From: an uncultured Acidovorax sp.
GTDB taxonomy: Bacteria; Pseudomonadota; Gammaproteobacteria; Burkholderiales; Burkholderiaceae_C
Direction: 5' to 3'
DNA: 64,000 nucleotides
Assembly: GCA_913774625.1 (NCBI GenBank)
Contig: CAJYHL010000019.1
Span: 62,001 to 126,000, forward strand
The position numbers and the translations under genes are program-made. Below the pieces are notes generated by a model. That model did no database searches. It was not told the DNA's origin and worked only from the letters and a program-made list of their open reading frames with translations. Shown here piece by piece: positions 11,042 through 23,103 of this stretch (positions are counted from its first letter, which is position 1; every line of letters begins with the position of its first letter).

Positions 11042-11393
11042 CTCCTCCTTCTTACCGGCGGAGCAGGGGCCGCAGGGCTTGCGCATCGCGGTGGCTGCAT
11101 CGCCAGCGTCCGGCGCCGTGCAGGAGTGGAGCCTGGAGCTGCCCGCCGGTGCCACGGTGGCCGATGCGCTGCGGGCCTGCGGGCTACATGCCGACGACGA
11201 GCGCTATGCCAGCAGCATCTGGGGCCGCGCCGCGCAGCCGGACCAGCCGCTGCGCGACCAGGACCGCGTTGAATGGACCCGTGCCCTGCTGGTGGACCCG
11301 AAGACGGCCCGGCGGGAACGCTTTGCGCGGCAGGGCGCACGCTCTGCCGGCTTGTTCGCGGAGCGCCGGCCAGGCGCCAAGGCCGGCTACTGA
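11034..11393 (+). CDS. rnfH: RnfH-family ubiquitin-like protein
   Basis: The 119-residue product is a beta-grasp protein of the RnfH family. Its core has EWSLELPAGATVADALRACGL, quoted in part, then SSIWGRAAQPDQPLRDQDRVEWTR and RPLLVDPKTARRERF-like ending. Here the sequence reads RALLVDPKTARRERFARQG. RnfH is widely encoded behind ratA, but its role is not settled. The ATG at 11034 is inside the ratA end, indicating coupled translation. The C-terminus is Arg/Gly/Ala-rich and probably disordered. Confidence 0.88.
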   Translation: MADSSFLPAEQGPQGLRIAVAASPASGAVQEWSLELPAGATVADALRACGLHADDERYASSIWGRAAQPDQPLRDQDRVEWTRALLVDPKTARRERFARQGARSAGLFAERRPGAKAGY

Positions 11394-11410
11394 AGATCGG
11401 AGCGCACGCC

Positions 11411-11938
11411 TCAGCGGGCGGGCGCGCAGTCGGAGGCGATCACGGAGTCGGCGCGCTGGGTCTCTGTCAGCCGGGTGGCATCGTCCATGAAGCCGCGCTC
11501 GCCCTTGGCATTGGTGTGGGCCAGCAGTTGGCCCGAGTTGAGCGTGGCCTTGGCTTGGCGGGCCCGGGCGCAGTTCTCGGCGCGGGCCTGCGCGAGGCGT
11601 TCGGCTTCGGCCTTCTTCTTCTGCGCTTCGGCGGCTTCGGCCTCGGCCTTCTTCTTTTCCAGGGCCGGGTCGGTGCCCGAAGCCTGTGGAACGCTGCCGC
11701 CCTGGGCCGGCTGCCGGGCATTGCTGTCTGCCGCCGCTGCTGGCGGAGCGCTGCGTGCGACGCCGCCGCTGGCCGAGGGCTGCTTCAGGATCTTGCCGGG
11801 CGGCACATCGGCCGGCGGCGGACGGTCGCTGAAGACCTTGCGCCCGTCCTTGTCCACCCACTGCCATTGCGCGGATGCGCCCAGGGCCCAACCCAGGGCC
11901 AGTGCGAAGAGAGCCAGCTTGCGCGTCGTTTTGATCAT
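11411..11938 (-). CDS. DUF4124 domain protein with signal peptide
   Basis: The 175-residue product starts with a cleavable signal peptide ([18 protein letters not shown]). The DUF4124 motif [18 protein letters not shown] follows directly. Then comes a Ser/Ala/Pro linker and a highly charged [19 protein letters not shown] coiled-coil stretch. DUF4124 proteins are exported proteins of unknown function, common in betaproteobacteria. The frame is open far upstream antisense to guaB; the ATG at 11938 is chosen because the signal peptide begins there. It is convergent with rnfH, 17 bases away. Confidence 0.85.
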   Translation of the reverse strand: MIKTTRKLALFALALGWALGASAQWQWVDKDGRKVFSDRPPPADVPPGKILKQPSASGGVARSAPPAAAADSNARQPAQGGSVPQASGTDPALEKKKAEAEAAEAQKKKAEAERLAQARAENCARARQAKATLNSGQLLAHTNAKGERGFMDDATRLTETQRADSVIASDCAPAR

Positions 11939-12025
11939 GCGCGGCAGTTTATCCGCCACGCCTGCCGGGCACCAGAGCGGCGAGGCGTGGGCTCCCGAGC
12001 CTCTTGCGCCGTTGTCACACGGTGA

Positions 12026-13525
<1,500 letters not shown>

Positions 13526-13540
13526 TCCATCGGCATCCAC

Positions 13541-13583
13541 AGGCCCGAACCCGCGTAGAGAGGTGTTCGGGCCTTTGTCTTTT
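13541..13583 (+). terminator. Intrinsic terminator between guaB and guaA
   Basis: A perfect 10-bp stem (AGGCCCGAAC at 13541-13550, GTTCGGGCCT at 13565-13574) is followed by TTGTCTTTT. It lies 15 bases after the guaB stop and before guaA. Confidence 0.75.
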
Positions 13584-13611
13584 CCGTCCCCCGTCGCCTG
13601 ACACGCCCGCC

Positions 13612-15231
13612 ATGCAACACCAGAAAATCCTCATCCTCGACTTCGGCTCGCAAGTCACCCAGCTCATCGCCCGCCGCGTGCGCGAAGCCCATGTGTACAG
13701 CGAGGTCCATCCTTGCGACGTGACCGATGAATGGATCCGCGAATACGCCAAGGACGGCGCGCTCAAGGGCGTGATCCTGTCGGGCAGCCATGCCAGCGTC
13801 TATGAGGACACGACGGACAAGGCGCCGCAGGCCGTCTTTGAGCTGGGCGTGCCGGTGCTGGGCATCTGCTACGGCATGCAGACCATGGCTCACCAACTGG
13901 GCGGCAAGGTGGAAGGCGGCCACAAGCGCGAATTCGGCTTCGCCGCCGTGCGCGCCCACGGCCACACCGAACTGCTCAAGGACATCGCCGACTTCACCAC
14001 GGCCGAAGGCCACGGCATGCTGAACGTGTGGATGAGCCATGGCGACAAGGTCACCGAGCTGCCCCCGGGCTTCAAGCTCATGGCCAGCACCGACAGCTGC
14101 CCCATCGCCGGCATGGCCGACGAAACGCGCCGCTTCTACGCCGTGCAGTTCCACCCCGAAGTCACGCACACCGTGCAGGGCAAGGCGCTGCTCGAGCGCT
14201 TCGTGCTGGGCATCTGCAAAGCCGCGCCCGACTGGGTCATGGGCGACTACATCGAGGAAGCCGTCCAGAAGATCCGCGAGCAGGTGGGTGACGAGGAAGT
14301 CATCCTGGGCCTGTCGGGCGGCGTGGATTCGTCCGTGGCCGCAGCGCTGATCCACCGCGCCATCGGCGACCAGCTCACCTGCGTCTTCGTGGACCACGGC
14401 CTGCTGCGCTTGAACGAAGGCGACATGGTCATGGAAATGTTCGAGGGCAAGCTGCACGCCAAGGTCATCCGCGTGGATGCGAGCGAGCTCTTCCTGGGCA
14501 AGCTGGCCGGCGTGAGCGACCCGGAAGCCAAGCGCAAGATCATCGGCGGCGAATTCGTCACCGTGTTCAAGCAGGAAGCCGCCAAGCTCAAGGCCGGCGA
14601 CGGCGGCCACAAGGGCGCGACCTTCCTGGCCCAGGGCACCATCTACCCCGACGTCATCGAATCGGGCGGCGCCAAGAGCAAGAAGGCCGTCACCATCAAG
14701 AGCCACCACAACGTCGGAGGCCTGCCCGAGCAGCTCGGCCTGAAGCTGCTGGAGCCGCTGCGCGAACTGTTCAAGGACGAGGTGCGCGAACTGGGCGTGG
14801 CCCTGGGCCTGCCGCCCGAGATGGTCTATCGCCACCCCTTCCCCGGCCCCGGCCTGGGCGTACGCATCCTGGGCGAGGTGAAGAAGGAATTCGCCGACCT
14901 GCTGCGCCGCGCCGACGCCATCTTCATCGAAGAGCTGCGCAACTTCCGCGACGAAGCCACCGGCAAGACCTGGTACGACCTGACCAGCCAGGCCTTCACC
15001 GTCTTCCTGCCCGTCAAGAGCGTGGGCGTGATGGGCGACGGCCGCACCTACGACTACGTCGTGGCCCTGCGCGCCGTGCAAACCAGCGACTTCATGACCG
15101 CCGACTGGGCCGAGCTGCCCTACGCGCTGCTCAAGAAGGTCTCCGGCCGCATCATCAACGAAGTGCGCGGCATCAACCGCGTGACCTACGACGTCTCCAG
15201 CAAGCCGCCGGCGACGATCGAGTGGGAGTGA
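13612..15231 (+). CDS. guaA: GMP synthase (glutamine-hydrolysing)
   Basis: GuaA aminates XMP to GMP using glutamine and ATP. The 539-residue protein has an N-terminal class I glutamine amidotransferase domain. Its catalytic Cys lies in [15 protein letters not shown], and the His-Glu pair in QFHPEV. The ATP-pyrophosphatase P-loop [16 protein letters not shown] follows, then the C-terminal dimerisation domain ending in [15 protein letters not shown]. This end is the canonical GMPS C-terminus. It is convergent with the MFS gene; the 85 bases between hold no clear terminator. Confidence 0.97.
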   Translation: MQHQKILILDFGSQVTQLIARRVREAHVYSEVHPCDVTDEWIREYAKDGALKGVILSGSHASVYEDTTDKAPQAVFELGVPVLGICYGMQTMAHQLGGKVEGGHKREFGFAAVRAHGHTELLKDIADFTTAEGHGMLNVWMSHGDKVTELPPGFKLMASTDSCPIAGMADETRRFYAVQFHPEVTHTVQGKALLERFVLGICKAAPDWVMGDYIEEAVQKIREQVGDEEVILGLSGGVDSSVAAALIHRAIGDQLTCVFVDHGLLRLNEGDMVMEMFEGKLHAKVIRVDASELFLGKLAGVSDPEAKRKIIGGEFVTVFKQEAAKLKAGDGGHKGATFLAQGTIYPDVIESGGAKSKKAVTIKSHHNVGGLPEQLGLKLLEPLRELFKDEVRELGVALGLPPEMVYRHPFPGPGLGVRILGEVKKEFADLLRRADAIFIEELRNFRDEATGKTWYDLTSQAFTVFLPVKSVGVMGDGRTYDYVVALRAVQTSDFMTADWAELPYALLKKVSGRIINEVRGINRVTYDVSSKPPATIEWE

Positions 15232-15316
15232 AATCAGGTCCTTCTGGGACTATCGCCAGCCATTGGAAAATTGCCGTGACGTGTTGACTTAGAAGGAAAT
15301 ATGTCGCGGTGACTAT

Positions 15317-16513
15317 CTAGGCGTTCGATTGCTGGCTGACCGTATTTGCCAGATCCCTGGATCGAACTCTGCCTCGATAAAGCACCAAGCTGGCAGTCAG
15401 TACGCACCCTGCGCCTGTCCAGGACAGCGCAGTGAAGCCATGTGCGTCAAGCAGCATGCCGCCTCCGAAAGCCCCTGCAGCCACGGCCAGATAGGTGGTG
15501 CAACTCATGCAGGCGGTGGCAAAACTTCGCGAACTGCCCCCTGCCTGGGTCAACAGGGTTGCCACGGCTGTCTGCGTCAACCCTTGCAACAAGCCCCACG
15601 CCAGCATGCATGTGGCAAGCAGCGTTGCACTGCCCGTTGCTGTTGGTAGAGCCGCGAACACCAAGACCAACAACGCCAAGGTGCCTGTGGCTGTTAACTC
15701 CTTGCCCAATCGGTCCAGCAAGCGGGCATTCATGGTTCCGATCAACAGACCCAATCCGTAGCACAGCACCAGAGTGCCGAACACTGCACTTCCTACGCCC
15801 ATGCGTTCACGCACTACGACGCCAAGGAAGGTGTAGACGCTGTAGAAGCTGACCATATCCAAGAAATTCACCAGCAAAAAGCGGGGCACGTTGCTTCGCC
15901 AGACCATCATGGCATCTTGCCGGACGGAGCCTTGAACCTGGCCCACGGAAACTTGCGGTACGGCGGTTGGCAGACGCATCACGAGCAAAAGGGCGACGAT
16001 CCCCAAGGCGCCGACCCCTGCGAATGTGGCACGCCATCCCCATAGTTCGCTGATCCAACTGCCCAGTGGAACGCCTGCGATCAGGGCCAACGACCAGCCC
16101 GCCATGACCCGGCCCATGACCCGCCCTCGATCTTCGTAGGGCGTGGAGTCCCCCACGTAGGCATAGCAAGACGGAAGGAAAGCCCCGGCACCAGCACCGC
16201 ACAGCGCGCGTGCTGCCACCAACATCGAAAAGCTCCAGGATGCGGCGCATAGCAGGCCCGCAACCACGAAGGTCGCCAGCCCTGCCCCCATGACCACCTT
16301 GCGCGGCAATCGCCCGCCCCACAGGCCGACAACCGGGGCGGTTACTGCCAGGGCTAGGCCATACACCGCCACGGCCCAGGCTGCTTGCGCCGCGTCGGCG
16401 CCGAAGTCGCGCGCCAGATCGCTCAGGACGGCAGAGATGACCAGGCCTTCGATACCAATGGCGACAATGCCGAGGACGAGGCAGGCTATGGATGGTGATG
16501 ATTTGCGTGTCAC
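15317..16513 (-). CDS. MFS transporter, probable efflux type
   Basis: The 398-residue protein has twelve hydrophobic segments and the MFS motif A-like loop GLWGGRLPRKVVMGAGL between helices 2 and 3. DRGRVMGRVMAGWSLALIAGVPLG is typical of drug-efflux MFS proteins. The start is the GTG at 16513, which is preceded by a GGGAG Shine-Dalgarno sequence 5 bases away; upstream in-frame codons lack one. It is the last of three same-strand genes (AraC, BacA-like, MFS) in a stretch of visibly lower GC than its neighbours. Export of the product of the BacA-like pathway is inferred from context only. Confidence 0.85.
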   Translation of the reverse strand: MTRKSSPSIACLVLGIVAIGIEGLVISAVLSDLARDFGADAAQAAWAVAVYGLALAVTAPVVGLWGGRLPRKVVMGAGLATFVVAGLLCAASWSFSMLVAARALCGAGAGAFLPSCYAYVGDSTPYEDRGRVMGRVMAGWSLALIAGVPLGSWISELWGWRATFAGVGALGIVALLLVMRLPTAVPQVSVGQVQGSVRQDAMMVWRSNVPRFLLVNFLDMVSFYSVYTFLGVVVRERMGVGSAVFGTLVLCYGLGLLIGTMNARLLDRLGKELTATGTLALLVLVFAALPTATGSATLLATCMLAWGLLQGLTQTAVATLLTQAGGSSRSFATACMSCTTYLAVAAGAFGGGMLLDAHGFTALSWTGAGCVLTASLVLYRGRVRSRDLANTVSQQSNA

Positions 16514-16759
16514 GCAGGCTCCCTTTGAGTCAGGATCTGTTTTTTTAAAAATCTCTCTGTTGAGGCCATCAACTGTCACCAACAGCGGCACTGGGGTGTT
16601 GAATTGGTGCTTGGGCTGAAGCGGAGGATTGAAGGAAGTTGGCGTATATTTTCTTCTTTTGAAATATCCAGGGCGCCTCGAAAATCTGGAGAATCCGCCG
16701 CCCAGATTTGCATGGGTCAATATGCATTCTGCATGAATTTACGGCGGACCTTCTTTTGT
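16514..16759. other. AT-richer spacer before the MFS gene
   Basis: This 246-base gap between the BacA-like and MFS genes carries no convincing gene. It contains T- and A-rich tracts (about 16540-16556 and 16645-16665), plausible for a promoter, but no good -35/-10 pair or operator was recognised. Confidence 0.4.
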
Positions 16760-17341
16760 TCATAATTTCCTGAAGCAAATCCATGGCATGGATATCGAGT
16801 CCCGAAGGACCTGGATTACTTTCAAGTTGAAATGGCTGGCGCACAGCGCATTCGTCACGCAGGCAGATTCTTCCGGTCTTTCCAGCAGGCTGTGGCAGGC
16901 TTCGACATTGGATGATGCATGGATCGCTTCCTTCCAAGGAATCGCCACTTCGGAGAGCAAGGCTGTAGTCGCGGCATGGTGGAAAACCAACTGAACATCT
17001 GCGATGGGCTTATGAGGGGCGACACAAAAAACCAAGGATGGTATTTCCATGATGAAAGTGTCGCTTGCCGTCAATGCCGAATCCATGATGAAGGAATTGA
17101 GGTGGGGGTATGCCCCGGGCACGAGAAAAGCATCGACATGACCATGCTTGACGGCATGGCTGGCCTTTTCGAAAGAAGCGAAAGGCTCTATCGATTCAGC
17201 GCCACCCCAGCGTCTGGCTACATCCATGCTGCAGGTCAGGCCCATGGAGTCATTCCCAAGGGTTCCGAGTTTGTGGATGATTTTTCTTGTGTTTACGCCG
17301 GGCCGGAGGATTGGTGTCCCAATGTCGTTTCTAAATTGCAT
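16760..17341 (-). CDS. BacA-like / prephenate-dehydratase-fold protein
   Basis: The 193-residue product resembles the catalytic domain of prephenate dehydratase and, in length and detail, the non-aromatising prephenate decarboxylase BacA of bacilysin synthesis. The resemblance includes LGTLGNDSMG at the N-terminus, FASFEKASHAVKHGHVDAFL, then GAYPHLNSFIMDSALTASD, and a C-terminal FNLKVIQVLRDSISMPW. The Thr-Arg-Phe triad needed for dehydration is not seen, which favours the BacA subgroup. BacA converts prephenate to a dihydro-hydroxyphenylpyruvate. GGGAG lies 7 bases before the ATG. It sits between an AraC regulator and an MFS exporter. The assignment is by eye; a divergent type 2 binding fold of other function remains possible. 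Confidence 0.55.
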   Translation of the reverse strand: MQFRNDIGTPILRPGVNTRKIIHKLGTLGNDSMGLTCSMDVARRWGGAESIEPFASFEKASHAVKHGHVDAFLVPGAYPHLNSFIMDSALTASDTFIMEIPSLVFCVAPHKPIADVQLVFHHAATTALLSEVAIPWKEAIHASSNVEACHSLLERPEESACVTNALCASHFNLKVIQVLRDSISMPWICFRKL

Positions 17342-17435
17342 TCACTTCTCCCTTGATGGCTCATCGAAAAGCAGTCTTGGGAGAGATTGTTTTTAAGCGC
17401 TACCACCGCGTCTTGAACATTTTTGCGTGATGTGG

Positions 17436-18260
17436 TCATTGCGTGTGGGGTGCATGCAGCGACTTTGCTAAGAGCGGTGAGTGCGGGACCTCTTGATAGC
17501 TGGACAGATAGGTTCCAGGTGTGACGCCTCGGAATTTTTTGATTTCTCGTGTCAAGTGCGCTTGGTCCGCGAACCCGCAAGCTGTCGCAACATCACAGAT
17601 GGAATGCCCCTCCAGCAGTTGATCCTCTGCGGTCAGTAGGCGTAACTGGTTGCGGAAGAACACAGCACGCATTCCCACCTGTTGATGGAACAGTCGGCTG
17701 AACGCTGACGGACTACAGCCCAACTGTTCTGCCACGTCCGCCATGGAAAGTTGCTGTCGAGCTGCAGCCGCCACCATTTTTCGTAATTGGTATCCGGTGT
17801 CTTCCGTAGGCGGTTGCTTCGATGCAATGTCAGCATGACCATGGATGATTGCTGCAATTACTTCGCGTAACCTTGGGGCCTGCGAGTCCTGCAATGCGAT
17901 GTCCAACCTACGAGCCAGGTATGTATCGCGAATGATAGAAACGTTGGCTCGCCAGGTGCCGTCCAAGCCCATGCTGCGGGTGGGAGGCATGAGACCAAAG
18001 AAGGATTTCTCTTCCAGATACAGCGCGCGGTAACAGGTGTTTGGATCGCAGCATGCAGTATGTGGAACAAAAGCCGGAATCACCACCACATCACCTGCCT
18101 GGGCTACGTACGAACGGTCCAGCGACTGAAATTGACACTCGCCGTGCAGGATTACGCCCAGGAATAGCTGATCGTGGAAATGCGGCTCGAAGCGGTGTTG
18201 CCCGCTGCGCCATGTCAGGGTCCTAGGATGTTTGGTGGCATCGATATCCACTTGGCTCAT
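17436..18260 (-). CDS. AraC-family transcriptional regulator with cupin sensor domain
   Basis: The 274-residue regulator has an N-terminal AraC-binding cupin (RFEPHFHDQLFLGVILHGEC, then AGDVVVIPAFVPHTACC). The C-terminal double helix-turn-helix reads LSMADVAEQLGCSPSAFSRLF and SICDVATACGFADQAHLTRE, both quoted in part, then FRGVTPGTYL. The ATG at 18260 has a GGGAGG Shine-Dalgarno sequence 5 bases upstream. It is the first gene of the accessory trio and probably regulates it. Proximity to the IS5 remnant and lower GC suggest horizontal origin. Confidence 0.9.
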   Translation of the reverse strand: MSQVDIDATKHPRTLTWRSGQHRFEPHFHDQLFLGVILHGECQFQSLDRSYVAQAGDVVVIPAFVPHTACCDPNTCYRALYLEEKSFFGLMPPTRSMGLDGTWRANVSIIRDTYLARRLDIALQDSQAPRLREVIAAIIHGHADIASKQPPTEDTGYQLRKMVAAAARQQLSMADVAEQLGCSPSAFSRLFHQQVGMRAVFFRNQLRLLTAEDQLLEGHSICDVATACGFADQAHLTREIKKFRGVTPGTYLSSYQEVPHSPLLAKSLHAPHTQ

Positions 18261-18481
18261 CTTTTCCTCCCTGTAATAAGTGGCATTCTTGCATGTGCCA
18301 TGCTTTGCATTGGAAGCTAGCCAGCGCTCGCGGTGCCAAAATAGGGAACCCTTCACGACCGGGTCCGTAGAGTTGTGCGCCCGGCCGTGAGGATTCCAGC
18401 TCCTCGAGTGCGCGATGCCCGCTCGTATGCGGGCCTGTACCGGGTACCTTGGGGCCTTCCGGCCCCGTGAGGCTCAGGCTT
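18261..18481. other. Intergenic stretch with GGGGCC-TTCC-GGCCCC hairpin
   Basis: This 221-base interval upstream of the AraC gene holds no gene. A 6-bp GC stem-loop lies at 18451-18466, directly beside the transposase remnant. It may be a relic of the insertion sequence end, or a regulatory hairpin; no T-run follows. Confidence 0.35.
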
Positions 18482-18916
18482 TTATCCGTTGCGGGCGCCA
18501 CCTGCCTCCGTGGCTACAGGTTTGAAGAACGCATCGACTCCCCGCTCCAGTAAGAACGCCAGCCGCTTGAGGTTGTAGCAGAAGGCCATCATCGTCATGG
18601 CCACAGGTGGCCTGTGCCTGCCCGATCGTGCGCATGAACTTGGCGATCCCAGGTGCTGGATGCCGGCGAGCATGTGCTCGACCCTCGTGCGCTTTTTGCG
18701 ATGCGCTGGTTGCGCGCCCTCTGGCATTCGCTCAGGGGGGGGCCAGCGTGCGCCCGGTGCTGCATCGCGTCCACGAACCCCGGCACTTGCCGCTTCTGCT
18801 GAGGCTGCCGGTTCGGGTACGTCAGTCCGATAGAGTCCGAGAAAGCTCAAAAAGCTTAGGTGGGTGTCCATCAGACCGGCAGCAGCTCCGTCTGCCGGGT
18901 CCGGCCGCCCACGCAT
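18482..18916 (-). pseudogene. Decayed IS5-family transposase, C-terminal part
   Basis: On the minus strand the recognisable C-terminal end of an IS5-type transposase is spread over three frames. The pieces are PLSECQRARNQRIAK, RTRVEHMLAGIQHLG, IAKFMRTIGQAQA, and AMTMMAFCYNLKRLAFLLE. At least three frameshifts separate these, so no functional enzyme can be made. The N-terminal DDE part and clear terminal inverted repeats are missing. The remnant lies between betA and the AraC/BacA-like/MFS trio, at the edge of the less GC-rich patch. Confidence 0.75.
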
Positions 18917-18968
18917 GGCGCGGGCGCGGGGCGAGCTGCTCCAAGCACAGCGTCGTTCTTGACCCGGC

Positions 18969-20636
18969 TCAGCGCTGGCGGGTCTGCCAGTGCGGATGGA
19001 CCCAATAAGGTGCGTCGGAGCGAGGCAGCGGACTGCGTCCGCGGATGGTGTCGGCCAGCTTCTCGGCCATCATGATCACGGGCGCATTCAGGTTGCCGCT
19101 GACCACGTCCGGCATGATGGAAGCATCCACCACGCGCAGGCCGGCTACGCCATGCACGCGAGCATCGCCATCGGTCACGGCCATGTCGTCGTTACCCATG
19201 CGGCAGGTGCATGAGGGGTGCAGCGCACTTTCGGCATGCTCGCGGATGTGGGCGTCGATCTCGGCGTCCGTCTGCACGGCTTTGGTGGGCGAGACGGCCT
19301 CGCCACGGAAGCGGTCGAAGGCGTGTTGCTCGAAGATCTCGCGCGTCAGGCGGATGCCGGCGCGCATCTCCTTGCGGTCCTGCTCTGTGCTCATGTAGTT
19401 GAAAAGGATTTCCGGCGCGGCCTTGGGGTCGGCCGAGCGCAGTCTGACGTGGCCACGGCTGGTGGGCCGCATGGGGCCCACATGCGCCTGAAAGCCATGG
19501 AAGCGGGCCGGCGCGCTGCCGTCGTAGCTGATGGCCATGGGCAGGAAGTGGTATTGCAGGTCGGGGTGCTGCACGCCCGCTGCGCTGCGGATGAAGCCCC
19601 CGGCCTCGAAATGGTTGGTGGCGCCCAGGCCCGTGCCGAACATCAGCCACTCGGCGCCGATGCGTGCCTTGGCCGGAAGGTTCATGGCGGAATACAAGGT
19701 GATGGGCTCCTTGCAGGCGTACTGCACATAGGTTTCCAGGTGGTCCTGCAGGTTCTGCCCGACGCCGCGCAAGGGACTCTGCACGGCAATGTCCAGGGCG
19801 CCCAACGCATCGGGGTCGCCTACGCCTGAGAGCATCAGCAGCTGCGGCGAGTTGATGGCGCCGCCGCACAGCAGCACCTCGCGGCGCGCGCGGATGAAGT
19901 CGGTGTGGCTGCCGTTGAGCACTTCCACGCCGACGGCGCGGGGAATGCCGCTGTGCGCTTCGAAGCGGAGGCGGGTGACCAGGGCACGTGTGCGCACGCT
20001 CAGGTTGGGCCTTTTCATGGCCGGACGCAGGTAGGCCATGGCGGTGCTCCAGCGGCGGCCCTTGTGTACCGTCATGTCCATGGGCCCCAGGCCTTCCTGC
20101 TGGTGGCCGTTCATGTCGGCGGTATAGGGGTAGCCGGCCTGCTGGCCTGCGGCGATGAAGGCTTGGTACAGGGGGTTCTGGCAGGCCCCCGTGGATACGT
20201 GCAGCGGGCCGTTGTTGCCCCGGTAGGCGTCCCCTCCCTTGGCGCGGGTCTCCGCCTTGCGGAAGTAGGGCAGGCAGTCGGCGTAGGACCAGTGGCCCAG
20301 ACCGTCGTGGCTTGCCCAGCCCTCGTAGTCCAGCGCGTGGCCGCGGATGTACACCATGCCGTTGATCGACGAGGAGCCACCCAGCACCCGGCCGCGCGGG
20401 CAGTAGATCCGCCGGTCGTTCATGAACGGGTCGGGCTCCGAGTGGTAGTACCAGTTGTACTTGTCGTTGGCCAGTGGATAGGCGAAGGCCGATGGCATGT
20501 GGATGAACAGGCTGTGGTCCGCCGGGCCGGCCTCCAGCACCAGCACGCTCACCTCGCCGTCCTCGGTCAGGCGGTTGGCCAGCACCGAGCCGGCCGAGCC
20601 GGCGCCCACGATGATGTAGTCGAATTCGTTGATCAC
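18969..20636 (-). CDS. betA: Choline dehydrogenase (GMC oxidoreductase)
   Basis: BetA oxidises choline to betaine aldehyde at the membrane. The 555-residue protein has the FAD-binding motif [18 protein letters not shown] at the N-terminus. It has the GMC signatures [18 protein letters not shown] and [16 protein letters not shown]. The C-terminal HPSCTCRMG and [15 protein letters not shown] carry the catalytic His/Asn region. It lies 12 bases behind betB on the same strand, so both steps to glycine betaine are cotranscribed. Other GMC alcohol dehydrogenases look similar, but the betB neighbour and ChoX-type gene support choline. Confidence 0.9.
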   Translation of the reverse strand: MINEFDYIIVGAGSAGSVLANRLTEDGEVSVLVLEAGPADHSLFIHMPSAFAYPLANDKYNWYYHSEPDPFMNDRRIYCPRGRVLGGSSSINGMVYIRGHALDYEGWASHDGLGHWSYADCLPYFRKAETRAKGGDAYRGNNGPLHVSTGACQNPLYQAFIAAGQQAGYPYTADMNGHQQEGLGPMDMTVHKGRRWSTAMAYLRPAMKRPNLSVRTRALVTRLRFEAHSGIPRAVGVEVLNGSHTDFIRARREVLLCGGAINSPQLLMLSGVGDPDALGALDIAVQSPLRGVGQNLQDHLETYVQYACKEPITLYSAMNLPAKARIGAEWLMFGTGLGATNHFEAGGFIRSAAGVQHPDLQYHFLPMAISYDGSAPARFHGFQAHVGPMRPTSRGHVRLRSADPKAAPEILFNYMSTEQDRKEMRAGIRLTREIFEQHAFDRFRGEAVSPTKAVQTDAEIDAHIREHAESALHPSCTCRMGNDDMAVTDGDARVHGVAGLRVVDASIMPDVVSGNLNAPVIMMAEKLADTIRGRSPLPRSDAPYWVHPHWQTRQR

Positions 20637-20648
20637 GTCTGGGCCCTC

Positions 20649-22103
<1,455 letters not shown>

Positions 22104-22170
22104 GTGGGGCAGGGGCTCGGCCGTGCGGCCGACCTGTTCATGCAGAGAGCGGGGAGGGCGCAGGAATCGA

Positions 22171-22965
22171 TCAGAAGGTCTTGCTCAGGGTCAGCACCAG
22201 CGCGGGCTTGCCCAGACGTTTGTCCAGGGTGTTGCCGCTGGCATCCACAGCAAAGTTCGAGCCGGTCCAGAACCTGTCCTTGTCGGCGGCATAGGTGAGG
22301 GCGCCCGTCAGTGTCCAGCTGGCGGGCAGGGCCTTGGATACGCCCAGCTTGTAGTCCACCCAGTTGGCGCCGGAATGCTTGGCCAGGATGCCCGTGCCCA
22401 CGTGGGTCAGCAAGGTGTAGCCATCGCCCAGATCGGGGTTGAAGTTGAAGTCGAGGTAGAGCGAGCCGCGGCCATCGTCGAATGTGCCGAAGTAGTCTTT
22501 GCTCACCGTGATGAAGGTGTTGAACGACAGGGCCCCTTTGCTCAAGCCCAGCTTCACTTCGGTGTAGTTGTACTTGCGGCCGTTGACCAGAGGCGAGCTG
22601 CTGCCCAGGTACAGGTACTGGTAGAGGCCAGCGGTGTAGCCGACGTCGGCCAGCGTGCCGCTGTAGCCGCCATAGATGTCCCATTCGGTGCTGCCGCCCC
22701 GGAACTCCGTGCCGCTGATGCTGGATGCCCAGGTGCCCAGGAAGAAGCCGGACTCGTGCGCGTAGTCGATGCCGCCCTGCACGGCCGGCTTGCTCCAGCT
22801 TTGCGTGAAGCCGCGCGACACGTAGTTGCTGGTGATCGCGAAGTTGCCGGTGATGGGCGAGACCTCGGGGGCGGCCGCGGTCTGGGCGCGGGCGGGGGCT
22901 GCCGGCATGGTCATCAGGCTGGCGCTCAGGGCGATGGGCAGGAAGGTCAGGTGGTTGGGTTTCAT
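22171..22965 (-). CDS. TorF-family putative outer-membrane porin
   Basis: The 264-residue product has a signal peptide ending in PAAPARAQ. The mature part is a beta-barrel with the family start ITGNFAITSNYVSRGFTQS, alternating aromatic strands, and a C-terminal VLTLSKTF whose terminal Phe is the usual barrel-assembly signal. Family members are annotated as TorF or Gcw_chp porins of poorly known substrate. Its place between the ChoX-like and betB genes suggests a role in choline or betaine uptake across the outer membrane. The ATG at 22965 begins the signal peptide. Confidence 0.8.
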   Translation of the reverse strand: MKPNHLTFLPIALSASLMTMPAAPARAQTAAAPEVSPITGNFAITSNYVSRGFTQSWSKPAVQGGIDYAHESGFFLGTWASSISGTEFRGGSTEWDIYGGYSGTLADVGYTAGLYQYLYLGSSSPLVNGRKYNYTEVKLGLSKGALSFNTFITVSKDYFGTFDDGRGSLYLDFNFNPDLGDGYTLLTHVGTGILAKHSGANWVDYKLGVSKALPASWTLTGALTYAADKDRFWTGSNFAVDASGNTLDKRLGKPALVLTLSKTF

Positions 22966-23103
22966 GGCAAGGGCTCGGACGGGATGGTGGGTTGATGCGG
23001 CGCGACGCGAAGCGAAGCGCTGCCCGGGCGGCGCGTTTCGGCGTCGCTCCACGAGGGCAACGGCAGGAGGGATGGGATGCAGGAGGCTGTTCAGGTCCGG
23101 GCG

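Noticed and set aside
18041-18226. Small plus-strand frame within the AraC gene
   Set aside because: Antisense shadow of a conserved cupin domain.
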